Notes: a model not told the origin generated them from the letters alone. Shown: positions 36,220 through 49,387, counted from the first letter of the stretch. The stretch is 64,000 bases of DNA from Rhabditoides inermis (GCA_963966185.1 CAWZYM010000246.1:124001-188000); one strand, 5' to 3'. Translations and numbers: made by a program.

Positions 36220-37361
36220 ATGATACGTTGTGATACGTATTGGATACCTGCATGTGAATTGTGAACTTTTTGCTGCGATCGCTAGTCCTTTTCAGCATAG
36301 TGCGTGAAGAAGACTGCCGGCAATGCATTGCATGCTTGAAGTGAGTTATCTGAGAACTATCTCATAATATAGTGTTCTGACAATGAGTTTAGGTGGGTCT
36401 GCGTCTTTGTGGCGATTAACATTGCCTGGAACCACGAGGCGATCATTGCGACTGGCGAAGATAAGCTTTTGGGGTGAGCAGGTTATTCAGTACATCGATT
36501 GTTTAATTTTAGTATACGGGCGCCTCCGGCGATAAACCGGTCGCTGCTCACGGATGAGCAGAACCTGCCCTACCTAAACACGATGCCGTTCAGCGGAAAG
36601 TGAGTGTGGACTGTGGAAGGAAGAGAATTGTAACTGTGGTATTTCATCCGAGTGCACAATGGCATGAGGCGTACGCGAGTCGACAAGCCGGAACACGGAC
36701 GTGCGAGGCTGATCATGTACGAGAAGAAGATCAGGAGGTACGGGTGGGGGGAACATGGGAAGTGTGAAGTGGCTGTGTAGGTGGCTAGCAACGCGCGCTT
36801 CGCATAACCACTCATGGTCCTTCCCCCCACGCACCAACTTCATTCGCCGACTGGTCTAGCGAGGAAATACACGAGGTGAGTTTGGTCAAGTTTGTTGAAA
36901 AATTCTCCTCTCACGATTCCGTCAAGTGTGGTGAATTGATGCGAGATCGGATTGAGCTATCATGAAAAAGAATGTCTTTTCTAGCGTGGCGGCTTCCCGT
37001 GTCGGCGTTTGGCTACCAGACCGGAGTGCTCCGTCCGACTGCCGAGGAGTGCGCAGATGGAAAGGTGAGGATTCTCGAATAGTTGAAGAAGGCGACATGA
37101 CGAGTATCTGAGCTGTCTCTCGTGGAGTTGAAGGGCGTTGATGTGGATCCGCTGCCTCACACGCACCGGGAGTGGATGCTCGAGACGTTTGAGGCTTATT
37201 TGGAAATACATATCAACATGATTACTGAGCAAATAGAAAAGCAGATAAAGAAAAGGGGTAAGGAGGGATACGTGTGGCACGTGCGAGTTGTGAGCACCGT
37301 CGAAGGGCAAATCAAGTACTCCGTAGTCAAAGAGACTGCACATCAAAGAGACTGCATTTGA
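36220..37361 (+). CDS. unrecognised multi-exon gene, structure partly unresolved
   Basis: Family not recognised. Exons 36220-36236, 36296-36340, 36393-36473, 36513-36599 and 36669-36737 join in phase, starting MIRCDT and passing through WVCVFVAINIAWNHEA and SLLTDEQNLPYLNTMPFSGK. Exons 36985-37064 (WRLPVSAFGYQTGVLRPTAE) and 37113-37361 (HTHREWMLETFEAYLEIHIN, then a Lys-rich helix, ending HQRDCI) also join in phase. The link between the blocks fails: the exon ending 36875 (ADWSSEEIHE before gtgagt) is open in a frame that does not match either side. So either my splice choice is wrong or the gene is broken. A tttcag acceptor lies about 18 nt before the ATG. One hydrophobic stretch in exon 3 could be a membrane anchor. 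Transcript evidence would decide. Confidence 0.45.
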
Positions 37362-38054
37362 AAATGATTTGTCAGCATCAGCAGTGAAGCTAAATAATTA
37401 ATGAGTTTAACGGTTGAAACTAAACATCGGCTCATTTCCACGGGTCGAACGAATCATTCGACAACGCGTAGCGGTGCCATGCGTTTTTTCGGTTTTTTTT
37501 TGAATTTCGTTTTTCAAAAAATTGAAAAAGTAGTGATCGAAACAGCACGAAGTGTTATTACCAGCAATAAGCATATGTGACATTAATCGAAGTGGAGCAC
37601 AGTCCCCAAATGTTGTGCGGTTGTGCTATCGCTGTTTTTTTAAAGAGCGGATATTATTCAATCTTGAAACTTGTTATATAATCTCGTCATCATGCGGAAA
37701 TGATGAAAAACTTTCTAAAGATGGGAAAGTGGGTTTAGTTGAATGAAAATGTGAGAAAGTCATGAAGTGTGATGTGAATGTGTGTGGTGGTTCTACGCCA
37801 AGACATGGTTGAGCTGTTGGAAGTACATGTCCGCCTGCTCGTCTGCCCCGTATTTTTTCATCGGCTCCACGCGAGCGGCCCGCGGCGAGCGACTGCAATT
37901 CCAGTATGAGACACACATCACACATCAATGTCGAGAACACCGAAACGACACGTTCACAGGAAGTAGGAGAGCGGCCTGTATTTAACTGACTGCATGCGCT
38001 CGTCTAGGTTGCAGTTTTCTTAGCGTGGGCAGTTGAAATGTGAGTTCAGCGAGA
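37362..38054. other. intergenic, nothing recognised
   Basis: AT-rich sequence between the plus-strand gene candidate and the 3' end of the Sre-type gene. No ORF with splice or family support. It must contain both 3'UTRs. Confidence 0.5.
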
Positions 38055-40012
38055 TTAACGTAGAATTTGCACCCTCTTCACTACTAATTGGTAGCTTAGG
38101 TATCGTGAGGAGAAAAAGAGAAAAAGGAGAGAGTCGAGGGAGATAAAGATCACCGACCATATGAACAGGCCGATATAGTTCTTCGTCAACTGCACTCTGT
38201 CCCTCAGTACTCGCATCGCGAACAGATAGCACACGCACCAGAAACTAAAAACCAAGGCATAATTACTATACAACGCTCCTCTACAGAGACAAAAATCAAA
38301 CAACTGAGCTTCCAGTGATTTGGTAATTAGTATTCGAAGTCTATCATTAGCTGATAGTATTTTTCTTTGTTTGAAGTACAATAAAAAATTTGAACATGGT
38401 TAATAACCCATTTGCGTATGTGCTGCTTTGATTTTTCGATGTTCGTTCGAGCGCGTGATTGCATAGTCCAGACATGTTCACATGAGCATGTTTGAAATGT
38501 TTAAAACGTTCACTTTTTTTTTTAAAATATACAAAGACTTTGCGAGAAAAAAATCAGCAGGACAGAATCAATTAACTGGACTCAACGCTGGAATTCATTT
38601 CGCTAACTTTAGATTCGTATTAGGGGATCACACACAGCTCAAAAACACAGAAAAAAGTGTTGGAAACAGCGAAGACACGTCCTCGCCTTCTTTTTCCATT
38701 GTCTCTTTTCATTGTAATCAGTTCGATAGTCAACCTGTCCACTGTATGTAGGCTACTCACACGACATAGAGAAGCTCGCAGAGGCAGAGTATGAAGTTGA
38801 CTGCGTTTTCATTCGTTTGGTACAAGTAGAAAGGCACTCCAATAACGAAAATGAAGAGGAAGAATGAGGAGCCAACCAGGACGTAGAGACCGCGGAGCAG
38901 CTGAAAATCGTTGGATTCTTTGTTCGATTGTTTGTATACACTTTTCGTAATGCTAGATTGCTATTAGATAGCAGAATAAAAAACTATGAACACTAGAGAA
39001 AGTTTCTTGTCTACCGTGGAAAGACTATTTTCGTTTGAGATTTTTCGAGAATAGTTTTTCGTAACTTACCCTAAGAAAATGCAAATTCTCAATAAGCTGA
39101 TATCTGGCTGAGAGAAAGTACTGTGACTTATTCTTATTCAAATGCTGTAGAATCATCTTGTTTACTTTTATCAACACTGGGATGATCTGAAACTTTGTGA
39201 AATGATTGTGAACTCTGTAACCACTTACAATAATCACTAATGTCGTTACGAAACTGACGACAATAACGGCTGCCTTCCAGTCAAAAATACCTAAACCACA
39301 CAGTAAAGATAGAGTGGCTCTTGTACGATACAAACCGTACATCAGCAGTACCGTCTGAGGAATCGAAATGATCGTATCTACTATCACCATAGTTGCCGGT
39401 ATATACGTCCTCTTTTTCGATTCATAATCGTGTATCAGCACTGTTGCAGCAATGCGCTGAAGGAATGATCATTTCTATTAGTCAGTAGTGTGCACACCTC
39501 AAAGCCAATAAACAATAGACTGTTCATCTCGTAAATTGGATAAAAGATACGAAAGAAGGTAGCGAGCCAGATGCGAAGGAAGGAAAAGTAGTCTGAAGAA
39601 TTTGAACTAGTTTGTTAGTTCAATTTGCATATAATACCGTCTCCATATTTTGCATGATGAGTTTGATAATTGAAGAGTTCCATGCGTGCCAAAGAACTCA
39701 AGGCAAGCGCGACACAGTTGCTGATTGCTGACGCCTGAAAAAAAACTAGTATATACAAGTTTATATACAAATGTAATTACTATAACAAAACAGTACCCGA
39801 ATATGCGTATGCATTTTTCGCGTTGTTCCATAGCTGAACGCAATCAAGGAAGCGATGAATATGGAAAGAACGTTGAACACAAACTGAACAAAGTAGTGTT
39901 TATTACAAAGTAATAACGGAATACTTACCTCAAAGTCATAAACAGTTCGAAACCAGTGATAGTAGTCACTTTTTCTAGCGATAGTGTCATTGACCAATAT
40001 AGGAATCAGCAT
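38055..40012 (-). CDS. Sre-type 7TM chemoreceptor
   Basis: Nematode-specific candidate chemosensory GPCR. Ten exons on the minus strand (39929-40012, 39797-39883, 39638-39734, 39498-39592, 39336-39456, 39229-39290, 39070-39186, 38761-38900, 38158-38244, 38055-38094) join in phase to 309 residues. Membrane segments lie at FVFNVLSIFIASLIAF, FLRIWLATFFRIFYPIYEMN, the block after the family-like loop RIAATVLIHDYESKKRTYIP, and GLYVLVGSSFFLFIFVIGVP. SARYQLIENLHFLR before the sixth segment fits the Sre pattern. The acceptor cttttcag lies 12 nt before the chosen ATG and probably receives a spliced leader. The last exon is uncertain: an alternative acceptor gives a tail ending NSHFNCPR. No frame defect seen. 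A strict family assignment would need an HMM search against Sre (PF03125). Confidence 0.8.
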
Positions 40013-41814
40013 AGCTAACAAGGTCTGAAAAGAATAAGGAATACAAATGTTCTTCCTCAATTAAACTAGGTTTTACAATGTATTTGAAATTCAGTGTAGC
40101 GTAACGGTTCATTATCGCACAAACAATTCTTACAGCACTTTACAGAAAAAAACGATAATAATGAAGATGTGGAAATGAGGGAAGGCGGGACATGAGAACA
40201 CGCCTCACACAGATTCTGAGTTCAGGTGGCAAGAACCGGAACTCATGTTAGAAATCGTTAGCATGAAAAAGGAGTATTTTCAAGAATCGAACTAGAGTTG
40301 CACCTAAACTTCTCTTCTCATTTAATTCTTACGTAATATACAATACAAAGATACTTCTGGCTGAGAAATCTAAAACGGTCAAAAAAAGATTTTCGCAGTG
40401 GCACCAGCCCTACACCACGGGGCTCTGCAGCATAGGCCATAGGAGCCACGAACTGACATTATCTATTATACAGTGATGGCCAGTCAATCCCCTGCGATCG
40501 AGTTCGACCGAATTTGAACAAAATGGACGCAAAGCCGCAGGTTCGATTCCCGTAGACGCCAAAAGTTTTGCTCTTGTGTGAAGTTTTGCTCTTGTGTAAA
40601 AAGTTGTCAAAGAAAACGCGAAAGAACGGCGTTTCCGCGTTACCTTCACGATTACCAACATGTGCACGTGCGAAGCTTGGTAAGGCGAATTCGAACTTCG
40701 CGCCAGAATGCTTATCGGAACGTTGAGCTCTGTGCGCATTTTGTCGATATGAGTTCAACGGCACATGTCGTTATAGTGTTGCGGTAACGCTCACGGTTCA
40801 TGGACCATGCTATGCCGGTTCGATTCCCGCTACGTGCAATCAGTTTGGCCAAATCATCTTTTTTTGATGGTGCATTTTGATGAACCTTGGTAAATCTAAA
40901 CGCCCCTGTGCCTTTAACTTTAACATCAACTCTGTGTACTTTTTTTGTTTTAGTGAAACCAACCATTACCAGAACTCTTTCAAGTAAACTGATCGTGCAC
41001 TTTTCACCAGAAGAAATAGCTAATCGAAGAGTAAGATTTTCGCTCGCCCTAAAACAACTCTAACAAACTATTTTGAATTGGTGTACCCTGACTACATGGA
41101 TACCTACTGGCAAGAAGAGTGATAGAGAGTGCATGATCGAAGAGGCGCAGGCGGCTAGAATGCCTACGGCTAAGAAATAAAGTTTTTATTTGAACATGCA
41201 CACACAAATCGAATCTGCATAACTGTTCACACTGATGAAAAAAATGAAACTATAATTTGGACTTCTGTCATGCGACTTTCAGTCATTTATTTACACTTGA
41301 TACTCCCAAGAGTTTTTCTTCTCGATTTGGTATTCGTTACGTTTCCGACATAGTTCATAGCACAATTGAGACTAAACATCGTCATTACTGTAATATAGGC
41401 TTACTAAAAGTCTCGAGAGACGTCGGAGTACTAAATTTCGTGAAACGCATGAAGAGTATCATCTGTTTTTTCATCTTTTTTCCCTTGTGGTCATTTGATT
41501 TTCTCACACTTCTCACGTTCTCATTTATCGAAATAACTCAATTCACCAATAACGGTTGAGAATTGATAACATTTTCACTGGTGGGATAGCATACAATTTT
41601 TGGGATAGCAAAAATGGGATAGCATACAATTTTTCAAATGTCATTTGAAGCGGAGACCGAACTTATTTCCTCACTCTTTTCGCATAACCTTTTTGCCACT
41701 AACGTAAAAACGGCCGCCCAAACTGTTGTTTCGCAGTTCGAATTTCAGAATGCCATGCAAAATGGCCTATAGCGTTCCAGAATGCATGTAAACTTCTGAA
41801 TTCTGAAGCCTAAA
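40013..41814. other. intergenic with tRNA-like relics and a TTAA-element end
   Basis: Two B-box-containing tRNA-like stretches on the plus strand (ggttcgattccc near 40538 and near 40805) with weak A boxes and no full cloverleaf. Near 40898-40917 ctaaacgcccctgtgcctttaa looks like the right end of a TTAA-flanked element related to those at 20928 and 53813; I could not find its left end. Otherwise no gene. Confidence 0.5.
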
Positions 41815-42168
41815 AGAACAGTGGCGACTTATATCTGCCACAACCTGCCACAACTCCTCATTTTCACACGAGCAAAACATTTGGTGGTGACCGGAATCGA
41901 ACCCACGAAGTTCGGGGGTCACAACGCAGCGCACATGCACTGAGCCACGAAGCAAATGAAATGGCGTCGTTCATTTGCGCTTATGTCTCCGACCCCAACG
42001 TGCAGTATTGAAGCGTTGGCGGGTAGTTCAAATTCTCGTCTGCATCCATGGCAGTGGCAGATTCGAAAGTAACGCAAAATCATCGTTCTTTCGTAAAAAT
42101 TGCAAATGTGATAGGTTAATATGTTTTATAATAATACTTCGAGTCAAAAACAAGTCGCCACTGTTCCT
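41815..42168. mobile_element. TTAA-type inverted-repeat element with tRNA-like core
   Basis: The left end agaacagtggcgactt and the right end aagtcgccactgttcct are inverted repeats. TTAA follows on the right (42169-42172), TAAA precedes on the left. Inside, on the minus strand, gtgggttcgattccgg is a B box with an A-box-like gtggctcagtgcat (about 41885-41955). A shorter relative lies at 55323-55518. Confidence 0.8.
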
Positions 42169-44316
42169 TTAAATAAAATACTTCCGATACCGAAAATCTT
42201 CATTTCGGCTATTAAAGCTACATAGGTATGTAAGAAGGCATCCCTACGAGATTTCATTTGAACATGAATTGTGGGAGGTGACCTGTTACCATTTTTTTGT
42301 ATTCGTACATCGAACATGAGCTCGTTTTAGTATCAGGCAATGTTTGTATCGTTGAAACGCGGTCCAGCCCCGCTGGTTGCGTCGGATGATCCAGTCCACG
42401 TTATGCTCTGCTCGCGTCGTTCCGTTCAGTTTGTATTTCATTTTTTCGTCTACTGTGTAAATTTCGTTTCACGTTTTTTTGTTTTCTGCTTTTTGTAGAC
42501 ATTTCTTGATTTGTTCGGCAGTATCCTGCAGCCTGTCCACAAATCCTCTCTTCGCGCGATCGAAAAAAAAACCTTTTTGCGGTTTTCATTCCGTAAAACA
42601 AATAGTAAACGTTTCACTGATTGTTTTACTACGTTACTACACATTCTCTGTCAAAAATTGCCTTTTTAACGTTTTGTGAAACCGTTTTTGTGCGCTGAAA
42701 AAAGAACGATGACTAGTAAAACGGTCTTTGGACAGTGTTAATGTTAGGTGTATACTGTATAAGCCTCAGGAGAGTTTATGCTTTATAAATGTCTTTCAAT
42801 AAAAAGTTTTTTTTCGATTTGGGTTGTTTCATTCATCTCTCAGCATATCACATGGTCTCTCAAGACAACACTTCGTGTCAAACGAGATATCAATGTTCGG
42901 TCTGTTCAAAAATCTTTTTTGTATTGTATTGAATGAAGTCATTTTATGCGCTCGCATTTCAAAATCAAGATGTACTGTCAAAAAACCCACGTAAAAAAAG
43001 AACTACTTGGGTTTTTTCTTTCCTAACATTTAACAGAAAGCATAGTTGATCACACAGTCTACAAGTTTTCAAAGCTGGCAGCGAATGTGCACTACTTCTT
43101 AGGAAGAATGTAGGATGTAGGAAGGAAGTTTGTGTTTTGTGTTATGTCTGCACCAATAGATAAACTATTATTACTACTCAAGTATTTCAAATTTTTCACA
43201 TGCAATACGATGGTTAGTCGTATCCTTCGTCCACAGTGACAATACGGACCAGAAGATATTTATTGGCAGTCACAACCATAGTGAAAGTAAGTAGAAGCAG
43301 TCAAACGTTGTAAAATGTGCACAAATCATACAAAATACAGTTCACTATTCGGGCTTCTGCATTTTAAACGTTTTCCATAGAACTTTTCGATAAAAGAAGA
43401 ACTTCGGGGCAAAATTGAGTGCCCGGGGAGGTAAATCATGGTTCGCAATTACAGCTTGACAGATACCCAATTTCAGATTTTCATAAATATCGACGAGACG
43501 AGTCAGGCCAATGGGTGACACGCGATGAAAAAGAGAACCGGCAAAAATTTTTGCCGCATATCGAATTCGCACCGATATCACATCGATGGTCATTTCTAAC
43601 TTTTCAACTCACTATCCATTCGGCCACGCTGCTGTTATTGACAGGTCATTTCCATGGGTAGTCTATTCGGTGACTTTCAAAAATTATTTCAAACAACTAT
43701 TTCTGAAAAGTTATGCTCATATTTAGAATCAAAATGAAAAACTGTGTATATGGGCATGTTTTTATAAGAGTCCGCCAAGACGGGTGCGCAAGCTGCCCGT
43801 GTCAGTGGTAGCAAACTTTTTCGAATTCGCCGAATTTCAGCAAAATGATTCGAGTAGTTTCGCGACTCTCTCATGCTAAAAGATAAACATGTGAAACATA
43901 GGTCACTTTCGCTTTACAAAAAGAGCAACAGTCAATATCAAGTGAAGTTGCGCGGCGCCCTTTTTTTAGCTTAGATTATAGATTGCGCTAAAATTTTCAC
44001 AAAGACAGAGAACACGCGAAGAAAGCATCGTTGACAGAAAACGCGGACCACGAGTTCGCGTAGAGAGAAGTTCGCTGTTGGCAGAGAGAACAGATAGAGC
44101 TCAGGAGCTCACTCTTGTTTCGCAAATACTTTGAGAGACAATTTGGTCGGGTTTGATTTGTTCCTAGATTCTTGAAAATGTGCGCAAAAGGATAAAGTTC
44201 TCTTTTTTGTTTCACGAAAGTAGAATTAAATAAACCTCAAATGACATAAAGGTATTTATCATAATATATTATATTGCATCTGATAAATGATCTCTGTAGA
44301 AGTCTCTCACTCGGCT
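42169..44316. other. intergenic, no gene supported
   Basis: AT-rich. An 82-codon minus-strand frame at 43345-43593 and several shorter ones have no splice context or family. The last 100 bases hold the 3'UTR of the cuticle-type gene on the minus strand. Confidence 0.5.
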
Positions 44317-44754
44317 CTACTTTCCGACAGCGTAGGCGTTTCCGGCGGCCGGCATGGGAGCAGCCTCGACGATGGGAGCAGACGCCTGCTGGAAGACCGG
44401 AGCAGGCTGGGGAGCAGCGTATCCGACAGGGGAAGACTGGAAGACCGGAGCGGGAGCCTGGAAGACCGGCTGGGCTGCGTACACGGGAGCACCGCCGCCG
44501 CCGCAGCCGCCTCCGCAGGGGGCAGGGGGAGGGGCACACCCCCCACAGGGCGCGGGAGGGGGCGCGCAGCCACAGCCACCTCCTCCGAACAGGTTGGGCA
44601 GAGCGAGGGAGGGCAGCTGGAGAGGAGGGAGCTGGGGAAGGGACAGGCCACCTCCACAGCCACAGGGAGGGGGAGGAGGCGCCCCGCAGCCGCCACCATT
44701 CAGACAAGCATCCGACGAGCCAGCCAGGGCGAGGAGGGAGAGGGCGACCTTCAT
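44317..44754 (-). CDS. secreted Gly/Pro/Cys-rich cuticle-type protein
   Basis: Single-exon gene for 145 residues. An N-terminal signal peptide (MKVALSLLALAGSSDA, predicted cleavage before CLNGGG) leads into Cys-Gly/Pro-rich blocks such as CGAPPPPPCGCGGG, a Leu/Pro stretch (LSLPQLPPLQLPSL), further CGCAPPPAPCGG repeats, then a Val/Pro/Gln/Ala tail rich in APVFQ. This composition is typical of nematode extracellular proteins of cuticle, pharynx lining or excretory duct (for example ground-like gene products), but no ground-like or collagen Gly-X-Y domain is present, so family placement is open. Codon use is strongly G/C-ending, as in highly expressed genes. I chose the Met at 44754 because it gives a clean signal peptide and lies downstream of a TATA box; the upstream in-frame extension to 45030 would lie over the promoter. 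Confidence 0.8.
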   Translation of the reverse strand: MKVALSLLALAGSSDACLNGGGCGAPPPPPCGCGGGLSLPQLPPLQLPSLALPNLFGGGGCGCAPPPAPCGGCAPPPAPCGGGCGGGGAPVYAAQPVFQAPAPVFQSSPVGYAAPQPAPVFQQASAPIVEAAPMPAAGNAYAVGK

Positions 44755-44806
44755 GGTAGACGAGTGGACAGACACGGATCTGATGTCTTCGAGTATGCCC
44801 CGCCGC

Positions 44807-44814
44807 CTTATATC
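44807..44814 (-). promoter_or_regulatory. TATA box of the cuticle-type gene
   Basis: On the minus strand gatataaggcgg lies about 55 nt upstream of the ATG, the right distance for a TATA box with a short leader and no trans-splicing. Confidence 0.6.
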
Positions 44815-45089
44815 CCGTCCTGACCAGATCCATGCGCGGGAGAAAAAGGTGCGCGCAGCTGCTGATTTTCGCGCGAATTCAAGGTTCAAAAACTGCGATT
44901 CCCGTTGTAAGGCGTAGGAAATGTGCGCGGAACAGGCTGAGACTGACTGCGGGCGGCGAGAAAAGGAAAGACGCGCCAACTGTAGTCGGGACTGTGTGAT
45001 GGGGAGAGACAGACAAGGCGCAAGGGCCAATTAGGTACAAAGTCACTATCACTAATGCGTACGCACACAAACTTCCTTCTCTCTCTCTC

Positions 45090-45137
<48 letters not shown>

Positions 45138-45364
45138 GATTAGCTCTTCAAAAACAGACCCAGCGATTGCTCTTTCTGGTCACTCTTTCTTTTTGCAGCG
45201 ACATTCGATCTCCGGCAATCCCTCGCTTTTTCCCTCATCTCATTTAATCTCACAGATGAGAATAGCGCCTCGCTCACATATCACTATACATTCTAACCGC
45301 TCAAACACCAATTGTTTGATGCAAAATAAGCACTCGGCTTCTCTAGCGAAAGAGCACGCAAACC

Positions 45365-45409
<45 letters not shown>

Positions 45410-45790
45410 AACACCACAGACCGTTCCGAAAAAGGCGCTCTCGGGTGTGCATAGGCTGTCTTATGATCATCCAGTAATGCGGAACCGACATTCTTCCCAA
45501 TTGCACGTCTTCAGTCGGGGCACCAAACATCATGCTTCTACTCATCCATCTCCCTCTTCTTCCTCTTCTTCCTCTTCTGCATCGGGGCGATGTGGTGTGT
45601 TGATGTGTGGTGTCTTCCCCGTTTCTCACTGATTGGCTTGATACTTATCTGTTTGATAACACTAATCATAAAACATGAACACACAGAACATTGTTCCCCT
45701 TTCTATCACTGCACGAGATACATTCTCAAGTTTCAGTGATTACTTTTTGCTCATTTTCCTCCGAACCCGTGTTCCCCTCAACCGCTATCA

Positions 45791-45858
<68 letters not shown>

Positions 45859-46658
45859 GAAGAATGTTCTCTCTCTCTCTCTCTGCTCAGTCGTGAGGTG
45901 TTCAGTGTTCCACTAGGGTACCCCCTCCCACACGCTGCCCTTTTCACTCGCCCTCATTTATCACTCTCTATCTCTCTTCCCAATCCTTATCATATCATTC
46001 GAGGGTCACCGCTTTCAATCCCTCCTCTTCCCTTTTCCCATCTTTCTCTCTCAACCGATCACCTAGGTGTGGTGTGTTGTGTCTGTTCTGTTCACTCTGG
46101 TCTTCGATGCTTCCCTCTTCCTCTCTCCTCCTTCTTTTCCTCTTTCTCTCTCTCGCCGCTCTGCCCGTCGTTCTCGGAGTGCCCTCCTCACACCACACGT
46201 TCTCTCGTCATTCCCCTCACCCCCTCCCATCTCTACTCACCCACCACCCGAGTGAGCCCTATGTTCGTTGCCCGAGAATAGAGCACGCACACATTTCCAT
46301 TCTCTGTCCCTTCCTCTGGAGTGTGGTGCCTTTCCGTGCGTCACACATTGTGTCTGCGGTCTGTCTGTGTGGGCGATGTTGCGTTGTTTTTTTCTGTATG
46401 CCCCTTCTCTTTCCTTTCAACCCCTCTCCACTTTGTTTACATTCCCCGCTCATAATCACCCGCTCTGCGTCACCAAACTCCCATACGTCGCTCTCCAATT
46501 ATCTATCGCCCTAGGGTGTGATGCAGTGTAGTGAGTAATCAATTCTATCACTACTCACGGATATTAGCGTGAACTTGTATATTTGTATAATTGTGGTGAA
46601 GAGGAGCGATGTATAAGCTCGTTTTGTTGTAGATTTGTGTCAGCTCTCTCTCTTCTCT

Positions 46659-46704
<46 letters not shown>

Positions 46705-47830
46705 CCACTCTCCCTCTCTCTGTGTGATCCGTGGTGCCTCTTCCGAATAATCGGCTTGTGTTGGTTCTATGCAAATGCTCTACGCATAACAATCGTGTGG
46801 TTCGAATCATCGGTGCGCAATGTCCTTTCCTTTCATGTTGATCACTCACTATCACATCACTTGTTCACCGTCCAAAAGATCACGCAGCTCACGCTGAATG
46901 ATCATATTAATGTGGCGGAATACATTTGTCATTACATTACAATGCGCAGTCTTTCACTACAAATTCACCGTCTTCACCTATACGCGAGAAGTTTGCAAGG
47001 CACAGTTGTAGTTTTCCCCTCTTAAACTCCTTCTCCCTCCCTCCTCTCTCCCTCCTCTCTCCCTCCTCTCTCCCTCCTCTCTCCCTCCTCTCTCCCTCCT
47101 CTCTCCCTCCTCTCTCCCTCCTCTCTCCCTCCTCTCTCCCTCCTCCATTCCTCCTCTTCACTCTTTTGCGCGCGTGACGATATGTGAAAAGAACAACGAA
47201 ATATATGATTAGCGTTGCTTCTCGATGTTTCTTTTCTGATTCCCCTCTACATTTTCCTGCGCCTTTTGTTTCTTGTGCGTGGGCCGAGGCCGACAGCTCA
47301 CTCTCACATGTAATTTATTCCGTTTTTTAACCACCAATTTGTCTTTACTGTGATTACACATGTGAATGATCAGGAGATCGCCTACCTGAAGCTGAAGCCT
47401 ATATAACCCGCCTTCCTCTAGGAGGAGCCTCAGTTCCGTCTTCTCCCTCCCTCTCTCTTTTCCCTCTCCCTCTCTCATCGAGAAGGCAACGCCTTTCCGT
47501 CTATTCTTCTTTAGTATCAACCTGCGTGTAGTGTTTCCCGTTATTCGTTCTAACATCACTGTTGTCGTCGTGTTTACAGTGGGTTTAGCTATTGCGTAGG
47601 GGCAGGTATAGAGGAAGCATAATGTATTCTTGCTTGGCTGGAGAATCGTGAATGACCACGCTACATTCAATATGACGTCTCTCCTCCCACTCTCTCCTCC
47701 TCCCTCTCCCTCCCTCTCTTCTCTCCTACGTGCTTCCTTCGCATCTGCACTAGTCAAAAACCAATACGGCTGCTCTCTGCGTGTCTCCATGCCAGAAAAG
47801 GAATGCAGCGCGCGCGCGTTCACTCACAAT

Positions 47831-47865
<35 letters not shown>

Positions 47866-48444
47866 GGGGAGAGAGGAAGAGAGGGGAAAGAGAAAGAGAG
47901 AACGTGAGAGTGAGCAAACCTCACATATCACACATCCGATAATCAACCCCCTGAAATTTTTTTTTCTTCCGTGTTCACAAATCCCACGTTCCATAGAAAA
48001 GCTGTTTTCAAAGAATAATAAATTACCCGTTTTGTTCCGAAAACACAATTAGACAACACAAACCCTCTATCAAAGTTGTGAGCTGTTTCTCATACACGAA
48101 AGTTCTCATACCAGTACCAGTTCTGAGTTGCTTTTCGATTTTAAATCGTTTTCTTCGAAATTTCCCTAATACAAAACAATTCAGAACGTCCATGAATGCT
48201 TTGTGTGTTCTTGTGAGACTGACAATACTTGTATGCATTGTCATTCTTTGTTCAATTGTAACTGTAACTGCGCCCTCCTAAAATACATAGCAACCTTTGA
48301 TCGAGCGCTCTTTGAATGCTGTAAACATATAATTCCTGACATCTCTCTAGCCTCTTTAGCTGCACGTTATCCGAGAAGCTCTCATTTCCATTTGTGTCCG
48401 CCGTGTGTTTTCGTACCGTACCACTCCTACCGTACCCCTTGCAG
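44815..48444. repeat. intergenic region rich in CT/GA microsatellites
   Basis: Dinucleotide tracts at about 45078-45134 and 45367-45408 (CT), 45793-45857 (GA), 46666-46700 (CT) and 47832-47862 (GA). At 47031-47146 an 11-12 bp minisatellite (ctctctccctc) repeats about ten times. A 204-codon minus-strand frame at 47209-47823 crosses two of the low-complexity stretches and is not supported as a gene. The promoter of the SLC17-type gene lies at the right end. Confidence 0.6.
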
Positions 48445-49356
48445 ATGTCGGATGGTTGTTCGCCGCTGTGGCGGGCGGGGAGCCGTCGTCTGCAGGTCGT
48501 CAGTCTAGTCGCCCTCGCACTCACCATTGAGGGACTCATGAGGAGCAACCTCAACATGGTACGCACTCGCTCCCACATCTCTCCACACTACCCACTTCGG
48601 TCAAATGACCCACATTGTAGAGACATCGAGTAGCTGTAATGACTCCACCTCTCTGTCTAAACACACGAAACTTTTCAGTAGTGTGCAACTTTTCAGTAGC
48701 GCACGAGACACGTCGGGTAGAGTATAGTGCGAGACATGTCCACATGTGCCAGAGTGACAAGTAACATGAATCGAGTCTTGCTTGTGCATCTAGATTGTGA
48801 AAGATGAGAGTGTGTTGAACGGTTTGGACGTGTGTGTGTTGTAGGCGATGGTGTGTATGCTGGATGCGTCGGCGCTGGTGCCTCCCCGACCAGCCAGGAA
48901 CACGACAGAAACACCCGAACACTGCCCGCTCCTCACATTCGGAGACAAACCGACACGCACATATGTGAGTCATGTACACATATTCCAACATTCCAAGCTA
49001 TATTTACCTTTAGTGTTGTGTATTATCAGAATAGCATCAACGCGTTGTGTGAATATCGTGTTCACAGTGACTATTTTTGTTCGTGAGGCGCGTAGTACTA
49101 GGGTACTCTCGGTGACATTTTCACTTCGTGAGACAATGACCTTTTCAGTAAATATAAATAACTGTATACACATGTGACATGTCTGCCTCATTTCCCGTCC
49201 GCTAGTCACCTGATTTAATTAAGCTTTCCTCTCTCTTTCTGTATATATAGTTTCACCGCCAAGTGTACGCATGCATACAATTCTCATTCCAGACGTGACC
49301 ACAATTGGTTTCTTTCTGTGTGACGACAATGAGTATGGAGAAAGAGAAAGTGAGAT

Positions 49357-49387
<31 letters not shown>

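Noticed and set aside
35750..36328. 192-codon minus-strand open frame
   Set aside because: It starts outside and ends inside an inverted-repeat element and has no recognisable domain; treated as chance.
44354..44917. Several long frames opposite the cuticle-type gene
   Set aside because: Shadow frames of a GC-rich, repeat-like coding exon; no signal peptide or splice sites of their own.
47031..47146. CRISPR-like short repeats
   Set aside because: Direct 11-12 bp units without spacers in a eukaryotic genome: a minisatellite.
47209..47823. 204-codon minus-strand open frame
   Set aside because: It crosses two GA-rich stretches that suppress stops. The outer parts look mildly protein-like, but there is no conserved motif, and internal donor/acceptor sites would break it differently.
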